Positions 45,537-56,192 of a DNA stretch of 64,000 bases are shown here, one piece after another. The position numbers and the translations under genes were made by a program. The notes under the pieces are model-generated. The model was not told the origin of the DNA and searched no databases. It worked only from the letters and a program-made list of their open reading frames with translations. Origin of the DNA: Dactylococcopsis salina PCC 8305 (lineage in GTDB: Bacteria; Cyanobacteriota; Cyanobacteriia; Cyanobacteriales; Rubidibacteraceae); the NCBI RefSeq assembly GCF_000317615.1, contig NC_019780.1:3717009-3781008 (forward strand), read 5' to 3'. The first letter of the stretch is position 1. Each line of letters starts with the position of its first letter.

Positions 45537-46364
45537 ATGAGTATCCGTTCCTATCGCCCTTATACCCCAGGGAGACGACAAGCCACCGTTTCCGACTTTG
45601 CAGAGATTACCCGCTCGAAACCAGAAAAATCTCTTACCAAATACAAACATCGTAAAAAAGGACGGAATAATCGCGGCGTTATTACCAGTCGTCGTCGCGG
45701 TGGTGGTCATAAACGTCGTTATCGTCTAATTGATTTTCGCCGTAATAAGCACAATGTACCAGCAGAAGTGGCAACCATTGAATACGATCCCAATCGGAAC
45801 GCCCGCATCGCGCTGGTACAGTACCAAGACGGAGAGAAACGCTATATCCTTCACCCAGAAGGATTGAACGTGGGAGACACCATCATTTCTGGTAATGATG
45901 CTCCCTTTGAAACGGGAAATGCGATGCCTTTAAGTCGGATTCCTTTAGGAACAGAAGTTCACAACATCGAAATGGTCGCGGGAAAAGGCGGTCAAATCGT
46001 GAGAGCTGCTGGAACCGCCGCGCAAGTGGTCGCAAGAGAGAAAGGCTATGTCAGTCTCAAACTTCCTTCCCGTGAAGTGCGGATGGTGCGAGAAGAGTGT
46101 TTAGCTACCATCGGTCGCGTCGGAAACGCCGAACACCGTAACTTGACGTTAGGGAAAGCTGGTCGATCGCGCCACTTGGGACGCAGACCCAAAGTTCGAG
46201 GAAGCGTAATGAATCCAGTGGATCACCCTCATGGCGGTGGTGAAGGACGAGCGCCCATTGGTCGTCCGTCTCCCGTTACTCCTTGGGGAAAACCGACTTT
46301 GGGGGCGAAAACTCGCAAGAAAAACAAACCCAGCGACAAGTTTATTGTGCGCCGTCGTTCTTAA
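45537..46364 (+). CDS. rplB: 50S ribosomal protein L2
   Basis: 275 residues; ends [17 protein letters not shown], the catalytic-centre-adjacent loop conserved in all L2. [15 protein letters not shown] near the N-terminus. It is needed for subunit association and peptidyl transfer. Confidence 0.98.
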   Translation: MSIRSYRPYTPGRRQATVSDFAEITRSKPEKSLTKYKHRKKGRNNRGVITSRRRGGGHKRRYRLIDFRRNKHNVPAEVATIEYDPNRNARIALVQYQDGEKRYILHPEGLNVGDTIISGNDAPFETGNAMPLSRIPLGTEVHNIEMVAGKGGQIVRAAGTAAQVVAREKGYVSLKLPSREVRMVREECLATIGRVGNAEHRNLTLGKAGRSRHLGRRPKVRGSVMNPVDHPHGGGEGRAPIGRPSPVTPWGKPTLGAKTRKKNKPSDKFIVRRRS

Positions 46365-46394
46365 CCATTTTCAACACATCAAGAGGGAAAAAAC

Positions 46395-46673
46395 ATGAGT
46401 CGTTCCTTAAAAAAAGGTCCCTACGTTGACGATAAACTTTTGAAAAAAATTGAAAAACTCAACGCAGCGGATAAAAAAGAAGTCATTAAAACGTGGAAAC
46501 GGGCTTCCACCATTATCCCGCAAATGGTCGGACACACGATCGCGGTGTATAACGGCAAACAGCACGTTCCCGTCTTTGTCAGCGACCAAATGGTCGGACA
46601 CAAACTGGGAGAATTTGCTCCCACCCGTACCTTTAAAGGACACGCTAAAAGCGATAAAAAAGCGCGGAGATAG
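46395..46673 (+). CDS. rpsS: 30S ribosomal protein S19
   Basis: 92 residues. [20 protein letters not shown] and [19 protein letters not shown]. It contacts the A-site finger in the 30S head. The preceding gene is L2 with a 30-base gap. Confidence 0.98.
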   Translation: MSRSLKKGPYVDDKLLKKIEKLNAADKKEVIKTWKRASTIIPQMVGHTIAVYNGKQHVPVFVSDQMVGHKLGEFAPTRTFKGHAKSDKKARR

Positions 46674-46679
46674 AAACTT

Positions 46680-47042
46680 ATGCCAGTAGATACCACTGTT
46701 GAAACGAAAGCGATCGCTCGCTATATTCGGATGTCTCCCCATAAAGTGCGACGGGTGTTAGACCAGATTCGCGGCTGTTCCTACCGAGAAGCCCTGATCA
46801 TGCTCGAATTTATGCCCTATCGTGCTTGTGATCCCGTTCTGAAAGTGCTGCGATCGGCAGCCGCCAACGCCGAACATAATCAAGGACTCGATCGCGCCAG
46901 CCTAGTGATTAGTAAAGCCACCGCCGACGGGGGTCCCTCCTTGAGACGGTTTCGCCCTCGCGCTCAAGGACGAGCCTATCAAATTCGCAAACCCACCTGT
47001 CACATCATGATCGCCGTCGCACCAAACACCGAGGAAAACTAA
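46680..47042 (+). CDS. rplV: 50S ribosomal protein L22
   Basis: 120 residues. [23 protein letters not shown] and [18 protein letters not shown]; the loop enters the exit tunnel. It starts 6 bases after rpsS. Confidence 0.98.
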   Translation: MPVDTTVETKAIARYIRMSPHKVRRVLDQIRGCSYREALIMLEFMPYRACDPVLKVLRSAAANAEHNQGLDRASLVISKATADGGPSLRRFRPRAQGRAYQIRKPTCHIMIAVAPNTEEN

Positions 47043-47048
47043 ATCACT

Positions 47049-47774
47049 ATGGGACAAAAAATTCATCCAACCGGGCTGAGACTCGGCATCACCAAAGAAC
47101 ACCAATCTTGCTGGTACGCAGACTCCAGACGCTACCCCGAACTCCTGCAAGAAGACTACAAAATCCGTCAATACGTCCAAAAAACCCTCAATAACGCTGG
47201 CATTTCCGCCACTCGCATTGAACGGAAAGCCGACCAAATCACCCTGCAAATCCACACCGCACGCCCTGGCGTTGTCGTTGGTCGCGGTGGTAGTGGGATT
47301 GAATCCTTACGAGTCGGCTTACAAGAGCTTCTCGGCGGCAACCGTCAAATCAGCATTAACGTGAGTGAAGTCTCCCAAGTCGATGCTGATGCGGTTTTAA
47401 TCGGGGAATATATCACCCAACAACTTGAACGTCGGGTGTCTTTCCGTCGCGTTGTGCGCCAGGCTATGCAACGAGCGCAACGAGCAGAAGTGAAAGGCAT
47501 TAAAATCCAAATTAGTGGACGACTGAACGGGGCAGAAATTGCTCGTACCGAATGGACAAGAGAAGGACGAGTTCCCCTGCATACCCTTCGCGCTGACATT
47601 GATTATGCCTACTGTACTGCAGCCACCATTTACGGCATTTTAGGCGTAAAAGTGTGGATATTTAAGGGCGAAATTCTCCCCGAAGACGAAGAGCAACAAC
47701 AAGCCGATCTTAATGTTGTCCCCCGTCGCCAACCCCGTCGTCAAAAATTTGAAGACCGTTCCGAGGAGAATTAA
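47049..47774 (+). CDS. rpsC: 30S ribosomal protein S3
   Basis: 241 residues. [14 protein letters not shown], then the KH domain ([14 protein letters not shown]), and a C-terminal block with [33 protein letters not shown]. It forms part of the mRNA entry pore and helicase. Confidence 0.98.
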   Translation: MGQKIHPTGLRLGITKEHQSCWYADSRRYPELLQEDYKIRQYVQKTLNNAGISATRIERKADQITLQIHTARPGVVVGRGGSGIESLRVGLQELLGGNRQISINVSEVSQVDADAVLIGEYITQQLERRVSFRRVVRQAMQRAQRAEVKGIKIQISGRLNGAEIARTEWTREGRVPLHTLRADIDYAYCTAATIYGILGVKVWIFKGEILPEDEEQQQADLNVVPRRQPRRQKFEDRSEEN

Positions 47775-47834
47775 GTCATTAGTTATTGGGTAACAACTAA
47801 CAAATAACAAGTAACAAATAACAAATAACCAATC
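47775..47834. repeat. heptamer repeat array between rpsC and rplP
   Basis: A GTCATTAGTTATTGGGTAAC stretch and AACAAAT-type heptamers (AACTAACAAATAACAAGT...) run to the base before the rplP ATG. There is no Shine-Dalgarno sequence. A repeat inserted inside a ribosomal operon leader is unusual. Confidence 0.85.
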
Positions 47835-48245
47835 ATGCTGAGTCCCAAGCGAACAAAATTTCGGAAACAACACAGAGGGAGAATGAGAGGGCTATCCCAT
47901 CGCGGCAATACCATTAACTTTGGTGAATTTGCCCTGCAAGCGATCGAACCCTCTTGGATTAACTCCAGACAAATTGAAGCCGCCCGTCGAGCCATGAACC
48001 GTTACCTCCGTCGGGGTGGGAAAATCTGGATTCGGATTTTTCCTGATAAACCCATCACCATGCGCGCTGCCGAAACCCGAATGGGATCAGGGAAAGGAAA
48101 CCCTGAATATTGGGTCGCTGTCGTGAAACCAGGACGCATCATGTTTGAAATTGGTGGTGTCAGCCAAGAAGTCGCTCAAGAAGCCATGCGACTCGGAGCG
48201 CAAAAACTCCCCATTAAAACCAAATTTTTGATCCGTGAGGAATAA
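47835..48245 (+). CDS. rplP: 50S ribosomal protein L16
   Basis: 136 residues. [33 protein letters not shown] and [19 protein letters not shown]. It organises the tRNA A site of the 50S subunit. Start directly follows a heptamer repeat array, with no recognisable ribosome-binding site; translation may rely on coupling or an unstructured leader. Confidence 0.98.
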   Translation: MLSPKRTKFRKQHRGRMRGLSHRGNTINFGEFALQAIEPSWINSRQIEAARRAMNRYLRRGGKIWIRIFPDKPITMRAAETRMGSGKGNPEYWVAVVKPGRIMFEIGGVSQEVAQEAMRLGAQKLPIKTKFLIREE

Positions 48246-48268
48246 CAATAATTAAAGGAGGAGGAAAA

Positions 48269-48529
48269 ATGCCATTACCCAAAATTGACGAAGCTCGCGC
48301 TCTCAATGACGAAGACCTGGCGCAGGCGATCGTTGATGCGAAACGAGAACTGTTTAACCTGCGATTTAAACAAGGAACTAGACAGGAAGAGCAAGCAAAA
48401 CCCCATGAATTTAAGCATCTGCGCCGTCGCATCGCCCACTTATTAACCGTAGAACGGGAACGAGAACTGGCGAAAACAAAAACTACCTCATTAGAAACAG
48501 TGGAGGAATCGAGCAACAATGACAACTAA
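48269..48529 (+). CDS. rpmC: 50S ribosomal protein L29
   Basis: 86 residues: two antiparallel helices with [20 protein letters not shown] and [15 protein letters not shown]. Longer than the 65-residue bacterial norm because of an acidic C-terminal tail. AAAGGAGGAGG is upstream. It overlaps rpsQ by 11 bases. Confidence 0.96.
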   Translation: MPLPKIDEARALNDEDLAQAIVDAKRELFNLRFKQGTRQEEQAKPHEFKHLRRRIAHLLTVERERELAKTKTTSLETVEESSNNDN

Positions 48530-48809
48530 AGAACGCATGGGTGTTGTAGTCAGTAACAAAATGCAGAAAACCGTTGTGGTAGCAGTGGAAAACCGCTCTC
48601 CCAGTCGGAAATATGGCAAAACCGTTGTCACCACCAAACGCTACAAAGTCCACGACGAAAACAACGACTGTCAAGAGGGCGATCGCGTTCGCATCCGAGA
48701 AACCCGTCCCCTTTCCAAAACCAAACGCTGGACAATCGCAGCGATTATCGAATCCGCAAGCGGTCAAGCACCACCTCAACCTCTAACCTCAGAACCAGAA
48801 GAACAATGA
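48519..48809 (+). CDS. rpsQ: 30S ribosomal protein S17
   Basis: 96 residues: [39 protein letters not shown] and [19 protein letters not shown]. It binds 16S rRNA early. A short Pro/Gln-rich C-terminal tail is extra to the minimal family. It overlaps rplN by 4 bases. Confidence 0.97.
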   Translation: MTTKERMGVVVSNKMQKTVVVAVENRSPSRKYGKTVVTTKRYKVHDENNDCQEGDRVRIRETRPLSKTKRWTIAAIIESASGQAPPQPLTSEPEEQ

Positions 48810-49174
48810 TCCAACAAGAGACGATTCTCAATGTCGCTGATAACAGCGGCGCTCGTAAAATTCAATGTTTGCGTGTGATGCGTGCGGGAAATTGTGCCTA
48901 CGGACGCATCGGCGATGTGATTATTGGCGTGGTGAAAGACGCACTGCCCAATATGCAGGTGAAAAAATCAGACGTGATCCGTGCCGTTATTGTTCGGACT
49001 CGTTACCCCGAACGTCGGGATAGTGGCATGACCATTCGTTTCGACGATAACGCAGCGGTGTTAATCAACGCTGACAATAACCCCAGAGGAACACGGGTTT
49101 TTGGTCCCGTAGCGCGAGAACTGCGCGACAAAAACTTTACCAAAATTGTCTCTCTAGCGCCGGAGGTATTGTAA
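48806..49174 (+). CDS. rplN: 50S ribosomal protein L14
   Basis: 122 residues: [20 protein letters not shown] and VGPVAREL-like [28 protein letters not shown]. It lies at the subunit interface. It overlaps rpsQ by 4 bases. Confidence 0.98.
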   Translation: MIQQETILNVADNSGARKIQCLRVMRAGNCAYGRIGDVIIGVVKDALPNMQVKKSDVIRAVIVRTRYPERRDSGMTIRFDDNAAVLINADNNPRGTRVFGPVARELRDKNFTKIVSLAPEVL

Positions 49175-49175
49175 G

Positions 49176-49532
49176 ATGCCCAAAAAAAATCGCACTCAAC
49201 CCCTTCCCAAACGGTACAAAATGCACGTCAAAAAAGGCGACACCGTACAAGTCATTTCGGGAAAAGATAAAGGAAAAGTGGGAGAAATTCAACAAGTCAT
49301 CCCCAAAGAATCCCGTGTGGTGGTGGAAAACGTAAACGTTCGCACCAAACACCTGAAACCGAAACAAGAAGGAGAAAAAGGGCAGATTATCACCTTTGAA
49401 GCGCCGATTCATAGCTCCAATGTGATGCTCTACTCCAATAAACAATCCTGTGCGTCTCGGGTTAGCTATACCTACACCGAAGACGGACGGAAAGTGAGAA
49501 TGCTCAAGAAAACAGGCGAAATTATTGATTAA
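49176..49532 (+). CDS. rplX: 50S ribosomal protein L24
   Basis: 118 residues: [21 protein letters not shown] (KOW motif). One of the two assembly-initiator proteins of the 50S subunit. One base after the rplN stop. Confidence 0.97.
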   Translation: MPKKNRTQPLPKRYKMHVKKGDTVQVISGKDKGKVGEIQQVIPKESRVVVENVNVRTKHLKPKQEGEKGQIITFEAPIHSSNVMLYSNKQSCASRVSYTYTEDGRKVRMLKKTGEIID

Positions 49533-49588
49533 TTTGGCTCAACTCCTGACCAAGACCAGGACAACCCAATTGAGACCGAAAAAAAACT

Positions 49589-50134
49589 ATGACGCAACGA
49601 CTAAAAACCACCTATATCGAAACCATTGCTCCCCAACTCAGACAAGAGTTTGGCTACAGCAATGTCCATGAAATTCCAAAAGTAGTGAAAGTGACCGTTA
49701 ATCGCGGTTTGGGGGAAGCCTCCCAAAATGCCAAAGCACTAGAACTGTCTGTGAAAGAAATCGCCACCATTACGGGGCAAAAACCTGTAGTGACTCGCGC
49801 CAAAAAAGCGATCGCTGGGTTTAAAGTCCGCGAAGGAATGCCCGTCGGGGTGATGGTGACGCTACGGGATCAACGGATGTATGCCTTCCTCGATCGACTG
49901 ATTAACGTCTCCCTTCCCAGAATCCGAGATTTTCGCGGCATTAGTCCCCGAAGTTTTGATGGACGAGGCAACTACAACCTCGGTTTAAGAGAGCAAATTC
50001 TCTTCCCAGAGATTGAATACGACAGCATTGATCAGATTCGCGGGATGGATATTGCCATCATTACCACCGCCAAAACCGATGAAGAAGGTCGCGCCCTACT
50101 TAAAGCCATGGGAATGCCCTTCCGAGAACAATAA
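49589..50134 (+). CDS. rplE: 50S ribosomal protein L5
   Basis: 181 residues: [38 protein letters not shown] and [21 protein letters not shown]. Binds 5S rRNA and P-site tRNA. No rpsN (S14) follows, as in other cyanobacteria. Confidence 0.98.
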   Translation: MTQRLKTTYIETIAPQLRQEFGYSNVHEIPKVVKVTVNRGLGEASQNAKALELSVKEIATITGQKPVVTRAKKAIAGFKVREGMPVGVMVTLRDQRMYAFLDRLINVSLPRIRDFRGISPRSFDGRGNYNLGLREQILFPEIEYDSIDQIRGMDIAIITTAKTDEEGRALLKAMGMPFREQ

Positions 50135-50169
50135 TCACGCGCTTTGCACAGGAGGGAAAAGAGGAACTA

Positions 50170-50571
50170 ATGCCATCCACAGATACAATTTCCGATATGC
50201 TCACGCGGATTCGCAATGCTTGCATGGTACAACATGAAACCACCGTTGTCCCCTTCAATAAAATGAACCGCAACATTGCCCGCGTTTTAAAAGAAGAAGG
50301 TTTCATCGACAGTTACGAAGAAGTCGGTGAAGGATTGAAAAAACAAGTCTTGATTTCTTTACGCTATCAAGGTCGTAATCGTAAACCGATTATTAAAAAA
50401 CTGCAGCGTGTCAGCAGACCTGGTTTGAGAGTTTATTCCAACCATAAAGAATTGCCTCGGGTTCTCGGTGGCATTGGCATCGCCATTGTCTCTACTTCCA
50501 GTGGCATTATGACTGACCGCGAAGCCCGAAAACGGCGCATCGGCGGAGAAGTTCTCTGCTATGTCTGGTAA
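50170..50571 (+). CDS. rpsH: 30S ribosomal protein S8
   Basis: 133 residues: [44 protein letters not shown] and the ending GGEVLCYVW. It binds the central domain of 16S rRNA. GGAGGGA precedes the start by about 15 bases. Confidence 0.98.
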   Translation: MPSTDTISDMLTRIRNACMVQHETTVVPFNKMNRNIARVLKEEGFIDSYEEVGEGLKKQVLISLRYQGRNRKPIIKKLQRVSRPGLRVYSNHKELPRVLGGIGIAIVSTSSGIMTDREARKRRIGGEVLCYVW

Positions 50572-50602
50572 ATTCAGCACTGATTGTAAGGAGTAAATCA
50601 TC

Positions 50603-51142
50603 ATGTCACGGATTGGTAAATTACCGATTCCAATTCCTAAAAAAGTCGAGATTACCCTCGATGGGAAACTCGTCAAAGTGAAAGGTCCGAAAGGGGAATT
50701 GGAACAGACAATGCCCGATTTTGTCACCATTGAACAAGAAGAAGACCGAATTTTAGTGCATCGGGTGAACGATTCTCGGAAAGCGCGAGAACGTCATGGT
50801 TTAGCCAGAACCCTCGTCGCCAATATGGTACATGGGGTGTCTCAAGGATTTGAGCGACGCTTGCAAATTCAAGGGGTTGGTTATCGGGCGCAAGTTCAAG
50901 GACGCAACTTGATCTTAAATGTGGGATACAGTCATCCCGTTGAGATTGTTCCCCCTGATGGGATTCAAGTGGCAGTCGAAAAAAATACGGAAATCATTAT
51001 TAATGGCATTAATAAAGAATTGGTCGGTAACTTGACGGCAAAAATTCGCGCCGTTCGACCCCCTGAACCTTATAAAGGGAAAGGGATTCGCTTTCTCGGT
51101 GAACAAGTCCGACAAAAAGCTGGTAAGTCAGGGAAGAAATAA
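50603..51142 (+). CDS. rplF: 50S ribosomal protein L6
   Basis: 179 residues: [25 protein letters not shown] and [17 protein letters not shown]. Located at the GTPase-associated region. Its stop overlaps no gene; rplR follows after 5 bases. Confidence 0.98.
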   Translation: MSRIGKLPIPIPKKVEITLDGKLVKVKGPKGELEQTMPDFVTIEQEEDRILVHRVNDSRKARERHGLARTLVANMVHGVSQGFERRLQIQGVGYRAQVQGRNLILNVGYSHPVEIVPPDGIQVAVEKNTEIIINGINKELVGNLTAKIRAVRPPEPYKGKGIRFLGEQVRQKAGKSGKK

Positions 51143-51147
51143 CAACG

Positions 51148-51510
51148 ATGAAGAACAATCGCAGAGAGTTAATCAAACAGCGCCATCGTCGGATTCGGCG
51201 CAAGGTGCAAGGAACAGCCCAACGCCCTCGTTTAGCTGTTTTTCGATCGCATCAGCATATTTATGCCCAAGTCATCGACGACGACAAACAACATACGATC
51301 GTTGCAGCTTCCACCGTCGATCCCAATTTACGGCAAACCTTAAACGCCACTGCCACTTGCGAAGCCTCCGCAGCGGTTGGCAATTTAGTCGCCCAACGGG
51401 CGTTAGAACAAGGGATTAAGCAGGTGGTATTCGATCGCGGCGGCAACATTTACCATGGACGAGTCCGTAGTCTTGCCGATGCCGCACGGGAAGCTGGACT
51501 AGAATTTTAA
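51148..51510 (+). CDS. rplR: 50S ribosomal protein L18
   Basis: 120 residues: [43 protein letters not shown] and [26 protein letters not shown]. Binds 5S rRNA. Confidence 0.98.
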   Translation: MKNNRRELIKQRHRRIRRKVQGTAQRPRLAVFRSHQHIYAQVIDDDKQHTIVAASTVDPNLRQTLNATATCEASAAVGNLVAQRALEQGIKQVVFDRGGNIYHGRVRSLADAAREAGLEF

Positions 51511-51519
51511 GGGGGAAAT

Positions 51520-52035
51520 ATGGCAAAACGCAATCAAGGTAAAAAAGGTGACGATAGCCAATACCAAGAACGGGTGATTCAAATTCGCCGCGTTAGTAAA
51601 GTGGTTAAAGGCGGTAAAAAACTCAGTTTCCGCGCGATCGTGGTCGTGGGGAACGATCGCGGTCAAGTGGGCGTTGGCGTTGGCAAAGCAGGAGATGTCA
51701 TCGGGGCCGTCCGTAAAGGGGTCGCTGATGCCAAAAAACAATTAGTTGATATTCCCATCACCAAAGGAAACTCGATTCCGCATCGTGCCGATGGCTTTGC
51801 TGGGGGCGCAAAAGTAATGATTCGCCCAGCGGCCCCAGGTACAGGGGTAATTGCTGGGGGTGCAGTGCGTACTGTTCTCGAATTATCTGGGGTGAAAAAT
51901 ATCCTCGCCAAACAACTGGGGTCTTCTAATCCCTTGAATAACGCGAGAGCCGCGATCGATGCGCTTTCTTCCTTACGCACCTTTAAAGAAGTCGCCGACG
52001 AACGAGATGTTTCCTTAGAACAAATCTTCTCCTAG
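51520..52035 (+). CDS. rpsE: 30S ribosomal protein S5
   Basis: 171 residues: [34 protein letters not shown] and [21 protein letters not shown]. Fidelity protein of the 30S; no rpmD (L30) is next to it, as in cyanobacteria. Confidence 0.98.
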   Translation: MAKRNQGKKGDDSQYQERVIQIRRVSKVVKGGKKLSFRAIVVVGNDRGQVGVGVGKAGDVIGAVRKGVADAKKQLVDIPITKGNSIPHRADGFAGGAKVMIRPAAPGTGVIAGGAVRTVLELSGVKNILAKQLGSSNPLNNARAAIDALSSLRTFKEVADERDVSLEQIFS

Positions 52036-52081
52036 TCTCAGGACAAGTTTAGAGTGACTCAAACTTTATCATTATTGAACT

Positions 52082-52525
52082 ATGAAACTACATGAATTAA
52101 AGCCCAAAAAAGGCTCTCGCAAACGTCGCCGCCGTTTAGGACGGGGCATTTCCGCAGGACAGGGAGCCTCCTGTGGGAAAGGAATGCGCGGTCAAAAAGC
52201 CCGTTCCGGTCCCAATCCCTTCCGAGGTTTTGAAGGGGGACAAATGCCCCTTTACCGTCGCGTTCCCAAACTTAAACACTTTACGGTCGTTAACCAACGC
52301 CGCTACACTACCATTAATGTAAGTAAGTTGGCATCTTTAGACCCCAACACCGAAGTTACCCTCGCGGTACTGATGGAAAAAGGGTTATTAAACCAAGCCG
52401 AAGGTCCGCTAAAAATCTTAGGGGATGGCGAAATTACGATTCCTCTACAAGTAAAAGCCAGTGCTTTTACCAAAAGCGCTCGGGAAAAAATCGAGTCTGC
52501 TGGGGGGAGTTGTGAGGTGGTGTAA
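52082..52525 (+). CDS. rplO: 50S ribosomal protein L15
   Basis: 147 residues: [32 protein letters not shown] and a C-terminal [20 protein letters not shown] late-assembly 50S protein. Start follows a 46-base gap. Confidence 0.98.
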   Translation: MKLHELKPKKGSRKRRRRLGRGISAGQGASCGKGMRGQKARSGPNPFRGFEGGQMPLYRRVPKLKHFTVVNQRRYTTINVSKLASLDPNTEVTLAVLMEKGLLNQAEGPLKILGDGEITIPLQVKASAFTKSAREKIESAGGSCEVV

Positions 52526-52598
52526 CTGACACCACTGGTTAAATCGGATGCCGACCCAACATTTACCAACTTTTAATATCGGGGAGAAATAATCCTTC

Positions 52599-53945
52599 AT
52601 GGTTGTTAGTCGAGAAAGAACCCCAAACGCACAAGAAACATTTATGCAGATGGCGCAAGCGGCGGGATTACGCAGTCGCTTGTTGATCACTGTGGGTTTG
52701 ATTTTACTGGTACGGCTCGGAGTACGGATTCCCGTCCCTGGGGTCGATCGAGCCGGTTTCGCCCAAGCCGTTCAAGATAGCCCCATTTCTGGCTTTTTGA
52801 ACTTCCTGTCTGGCGGTGGCTTATCCGCAGTAGGGATTTTTGCCCTCGGCATTCTTCCCTTCATTAATGCTTCCATCATCATGCAGTTGCTGACGGCGGC
52901 ACTACCTTACTTAGAAAATTTACAAAAAAACGAGGGAGAAGCAGGACGACGGAAAATTTCCCAAATTACCCGTTATGTTGCTCTCGCTTCGGCGATTTTT
53001 AACAGCTTTGGTTTAGCCAGTTTTGTCCAACCTTATGCTTATAATCCCGGTCCGATCTTTTTATTAAAAACCGTAATTGCCCTAACTGCTGGCTCAATGT
53101 TTGTGATTTGGATATCAGAACTGATCACAGAAAGGGGAATCGGTAACGGTGCATCATTACTGATTTTTGTCAACATTGTCGCGATCTTACCAACAACCCT
53201 GGGGAATACGATCGAGTTTGCCCAAACAGGAGGACGAGAAGCCGTAGCACAAGTTTTAGTGTTAGCGCTGGTGTTCCTTGTGATGATTGTGGGCATTGTC
53301 TTTGTCCAAGAAGGGACGCGGCGGATTCCCATTGTTTCCGCACGGCGACAAGTGGGGCGAAGACTGTATCGGGAACGCACTAGCTACCTTCCCTTACGAG
53401 TCAACCAAGGTGGTGTTTTACCGATTATTTTCGCCTCTACCCTGCTGATTTTGCCCTCTTCGTTGGCGCAATTTACCCAAGGTGGTAGTGAGGAACAAAC
53501 TGGCATTGCAGCCACCTTGAATCAGTTTTTAATTCAAGTCTCCACCTATCTTAACCCTGGCGGACCCACACCATGGCTCTATGTCTCGGTGTATTTACTG
53601 TTAATTCTGTTCTTTAGCTACTTTTACGCCAGTTTAGTGGTTAATCCCGTCGATATGTCCCAAAATCTGAAAAAAATGGGCGCAAGCATCCCTGGGATTC
53701 GTCCAGGTAAAGCTACCAGCGACTATTTACAAAAGGTAATTAACCGTTTAACGCTGTTGGGTGCAATCTTCCTGGGTTTGGTGGCAACCGTTCCCACCGC
53801 CGTAGAAACGGCAACGGGAGTCACCACCTTTCAAGGGTTGGGGGCGACATCACTCTTGATTTTAGTTGGGGTGGCGATCGACACGGCGAAACAAATTCAA
53901 AGCAGTGTCATTTCTCAACGCTATGAAGGAATGGTGAAACAGTAA
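52599..53945 (+). CDS. secY: protein translocase subunit SecY
   Basis: 448 residues, about 10 membrane helices. RLGVRIPVPGVD, FALGILPFINASIIMQLL, plug helix region FLNFLSGGGLS, and NPVDMSQNLKKMGASIPGIRPGKAT are conserved. It forms the Sec channel with SecE and SecG (secG is present at 62531). In thylakoid-bearing cells it serves both membranes. Confidence 0.98.
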   Translation: MVVSRERTPNAQETFMQMAQAAGLRSRLLITVGLILLVRLGVRIPVPGVDRAGFAQAVQDSPISGFLNFLSGGGLSAVGIFALGILPFINASIIMQLLTAALPYLENLQKNEGEAGRRKISQITRYVALASAIFNSFGLASFVQPYAYNPGPIFLLKTVIALTAGSMFVIWISELITERGIGNGASLLIFVNIVAILPTTLGNTIEFAQTGGREAVAQVLVLALVFLVMIVGIVFVQEGTRRIPIVSARRQVGRRLYRERTSYLPLRVNQGGVLPIIFASTLLILPSSLAQFTQGGSEEQTGIAATLNQFLIQVSTYLNPGGPTPWLYVSVYLLLILFFSYFYASLVVNPVDMSQNLKKMGASIPGIRPGKATSDYLQKVINRLTLLGAIFLGLVATVPTAVETATGVTTFQGLGATSLLILVGVAIDTAKQIQSSVISQRYEGMVKQ

Positions 53946-54102
53946 CCAGTGGATAGTCTGCACTGGATAGTGGATAGTAAAGAAAAACTTAATTCCTTAA
54001 AGCCCCCATTCTTGGGGGTTTGGGGGCAGAAGCCTTTACAAATAATCTGGGATGGCTATATCCACTAACCAATAACAAATAACAAATAACAAACAACAAA
54101 TA
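53946..54102. repeat. repeat-rich leader between secY and adk
   Basis: A GCCCCCATTCTTGGGGGTTT hairpin unit and a CAATAACAAATAACAAATA heptamer array (54065-54102) end at the adk ATG, with no Shine-Dalgarno sequence. Confidence 0.8.
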
Positions 54103-54672
54103 ATGACTGAATATTCAAGATTAATTTTTTTTGGGCCACCAGGAGCAGGGAAAGGAACACAAGCGAAAAAACTCTCGGAAGAATGCGAAATTCCTCATAT
54201 TGCTACGGGAGACATTCTTCGTAACGCGATCGAACAAAAAACCGAAGTCGGGAAAAAAGCACAGAGTTATGTGGAAAATGGGGACTTAGTTCCCGATGAA
54301 GTCTTAGCCGCCCTAGTGCGCGATCGATTACAAGAACCAGACGCAGAAAAGGGCTGGATTCTAGATGGTTTTCCCCGCACCCTAGAGCAAGCAAAATTCT
54401 TAGATCAACTCCTCCAAGAACTCAATTCTACCTACGATTTAGTGATTTATCTAGACGTAGCTGATGAGACTCTCATGGATCGACTCCTCGCCAGAGGACG
54501 AAAAGACGACACCGAAGAAACGATCCGTCATCGCTTAGATGTCTTCCACAATCAAACCGAAACCTTAATTCACTTCTATAAAGAACGAAACCACTTTTTA
54601 CAAGTCGATGGTAGCCAACCCCTTCCAGAAGTCACCGAACGGATTAAAACTGCCATGAAAGAAGGTTGTTGA
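54103..54672 (+). CDS. adk: adenylate kinase
   Basis: 189 residues, short-LID type: P-loop GPPGAGKGTQ, GDILRNAIEQKTEVGKK, LDGFPRTLEQA, short lid RGRKDDTEETIRHRLDVF. Makes ADP from ATP and AMP. Between secY and infA as in many bacterial operons; the map gene that often sits next is absent. Confidence 0.97.
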   Translation: MTEYSRLIFFGPPGAGKGTQAKKLSEECEIPHIATGDILRNAIEQKTEVGKKAQSYVENGDLVPDEVLAALVRDRLQEPDAEKGWILDGFPRTLEQAKFLDQLLQELNSTYDLVIYLDVADETLMDRLLARGRKDDTEETIRHRLDVFHNQTETLIHFYKERNHFLQVDGSQPLPEVTERIKTAMKEGC

Positions 54673-54785
54673 CACGGAAAAAACTAAAATTTTGTTAAGA
54701 TAGGGGCGGTAAATTATGTTTTTTTTCAAAACTTTGTTAAAAAGCAATTTCCTTAGTCGCTGTCTTCAAGGAGAAATAAAACTCT

Positions 54786-55010
54786 ATGTCTAAACAAGAC
54801 TTGATTGAGATGGAAGGAACAGTTACTGAATCTTTACCGAACGCAATGTTTCGAGTGGATTTAGAAAACGGTTTCAACGTCTTGGCACACATTTCTGGAA
54901 AAATTCGTCGTAACTATATCAAAATTTTACCAGGGGATAAAGTCAAAGTGGAATTAACCCCTTACGACTTAACCAAAGGGAGAATTACCTATCGTCTGCG
55001 TAAAAAATAG
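54786..55010 (+). CDS. infA: translation initiation factor IF-1
   Basis: 74 residues: [40 protein letters not shown], ending RGRITYR-like [12 protein letters not shown]1-type OB fold. AAGGAG precedes the ATG. Upstream 113 bases hold a possible promoter (TTGTTAAGATAG). It blocks the A site during initiation. Confidence 0.98.
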   Translation: MSKQDLIEMEGTVTESLPNAMFRVDLENGFNVLAHISGKIRRNYIKILPGDKVKVELTPYDLTKGRITYRLRKK

Positions 55011-55084
55011 AGATTGAATAGGCATTGAAAAAGTACCTAAAATATGATATAGTGATAGGCTTGTAACGTAAAAATAAAGCAACT

Positions 55085-55198
55085 ATGAAAGTTCGACCTT
55101 CAGTGCGAAAAATGTGTGAGCGATGCCGAGTCATCCGCCGCCGAGGGCGAGTGATGGTCATCTGCTCCAATCCTAAACATAAACAACGTCAAGGATAA
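55085..55198 (+). CDS. rpmJ: 50S ribosomal protein L36
   Basis: 37 residues: [28 protein letters not shown]. The C2CH zinc site (CxxC, C, H) is intact. It is a small 50S protein too short for the usual gene calling; it lies 74 bases after infA. Confidence 0.95.
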   Translation: MKVRPSVRKMCERCRVIRRRGRVMVICSNPKHKQRQG

Positions 55199-55247
55199 AA
55201 CCTAATTATCCAAATCATAGCAGAAAAAACGAACAAGGGAGAAAAAC

Positions 55248-55631
55248 GTGGCACGGATTTCAGGAGTAGAACTTCCGCGTGATAAGCGCGTAGAGACGGC
55301 ACTCACATATATCTATGGAATTGGTTTATCCACTTCCCAAAAAATCTTAGCAGAAACAGGGATCAACCCAGACACAAGAGCCAAAGACCTTGATGTTAAC
55401 GAAGAGGCGAAACTGCGCTCACACATCGAAACCAACTATCAAGTGGAAGGGGACCTGCGACGAGCAGAAAACATGAATATCAAGCGTCTGGTGGATATTG
55501 GCACTTATCGCGGTCGTCGTCACCGTTTAGGTTTACCAGTACGGGGTCAACGCACCCGCACCAATGCTCGCACCCGTCGCGGGAAAAGACTTGCCATTGC
55601 AGGTAAAAAGAAACCCCCAGCTAAAAAATAA
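55248..55631 (+). CDS. rpsM: 30S ribosomal protein S13
   Basis: 127 residues from a GTG start: [53 protein letters not shown]. Head protein of the 30S. Lys-rich end KKKPPAKK. Confidence 0.97.
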   Translation: MARISGVELPRDKRVETALTYIYGIGLSTSQKILAETGINPDTRAKDLDVNEEAKLRSHIETNYQVEGDLRRAENMNIKRLVDIGTYRGRRHRLGLPVRGQRTRTNARTRRGKRLAIAGKKKPPAKK

Positions 55632-55694
55632 GCAAGGTTCTCTTAACCTCCAAAATAACTTACTGGTCAGAAGCGAAATCAAACTCAAAAACCT

Positions 55695-56087
55695 ATGGCG
55701 CGACAAACAAAAAAAAGTTCTTCTAGAAAAACGAAAAAAAACGTCCCGAGTGGCGTTGCCCATGTTCAGTCCACCTTTAATAACACCCTCGTGACGATCT
55801 CTGACACCAGAGGAGACGTGATTTCTTGGGCTTCCGCCGGTTCCAGTGGATTTAAAGGAGCGAAAAAAGGAACACCTTTCGCCGCTCAAACCGCTGCCGA
55901 CCAAGCAGGAAGACGAGCCACCGAGCAAGGGATGCGTCAAATTGAAGTTATGGTCAGTGGTCCGGGTGCGGGTCGGGAAACCGCCATCCGCGCTCTGCAA
56001 GGGGCAGGATTAGAAATCACTCTCATTCGTGATGTTACCCCGATTCCTCATAACGGATGCCGTCCCCCGAAACGCCGTCGCGTTTAA
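55695..56087 (+). CDS. rpsK: 30S ribosomal protein S11
   Basis: 130 residues: [36 protein letters not shown] and CRPPKRRRV at the end. It forms part of the mRNA exit. No rpsD (S4) follows before rpoA. Confidence 0.98.
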   Translation: MARQTKKSSSRKTKKNVPSGVAHVQSTFNNTLVTISDTRGDVISWASAGSSGFKGAKKGTPFAAQTAADQAGRRATEQGMRQIEVMVSGPGAGRETAIRALQGAGLEITLIRDVTPIPHNGCRPPKRRRV

Positions 56088-56192
56088 GACCATCAGAAGC
56101 GGTTGTGGGTTGTGGGTTGTGAATCAGACAGATAACGAACAGCCGAAAAGGACAACCAAAAATAACAAGAATCAAAGAAGGGAGGTTTCTCT

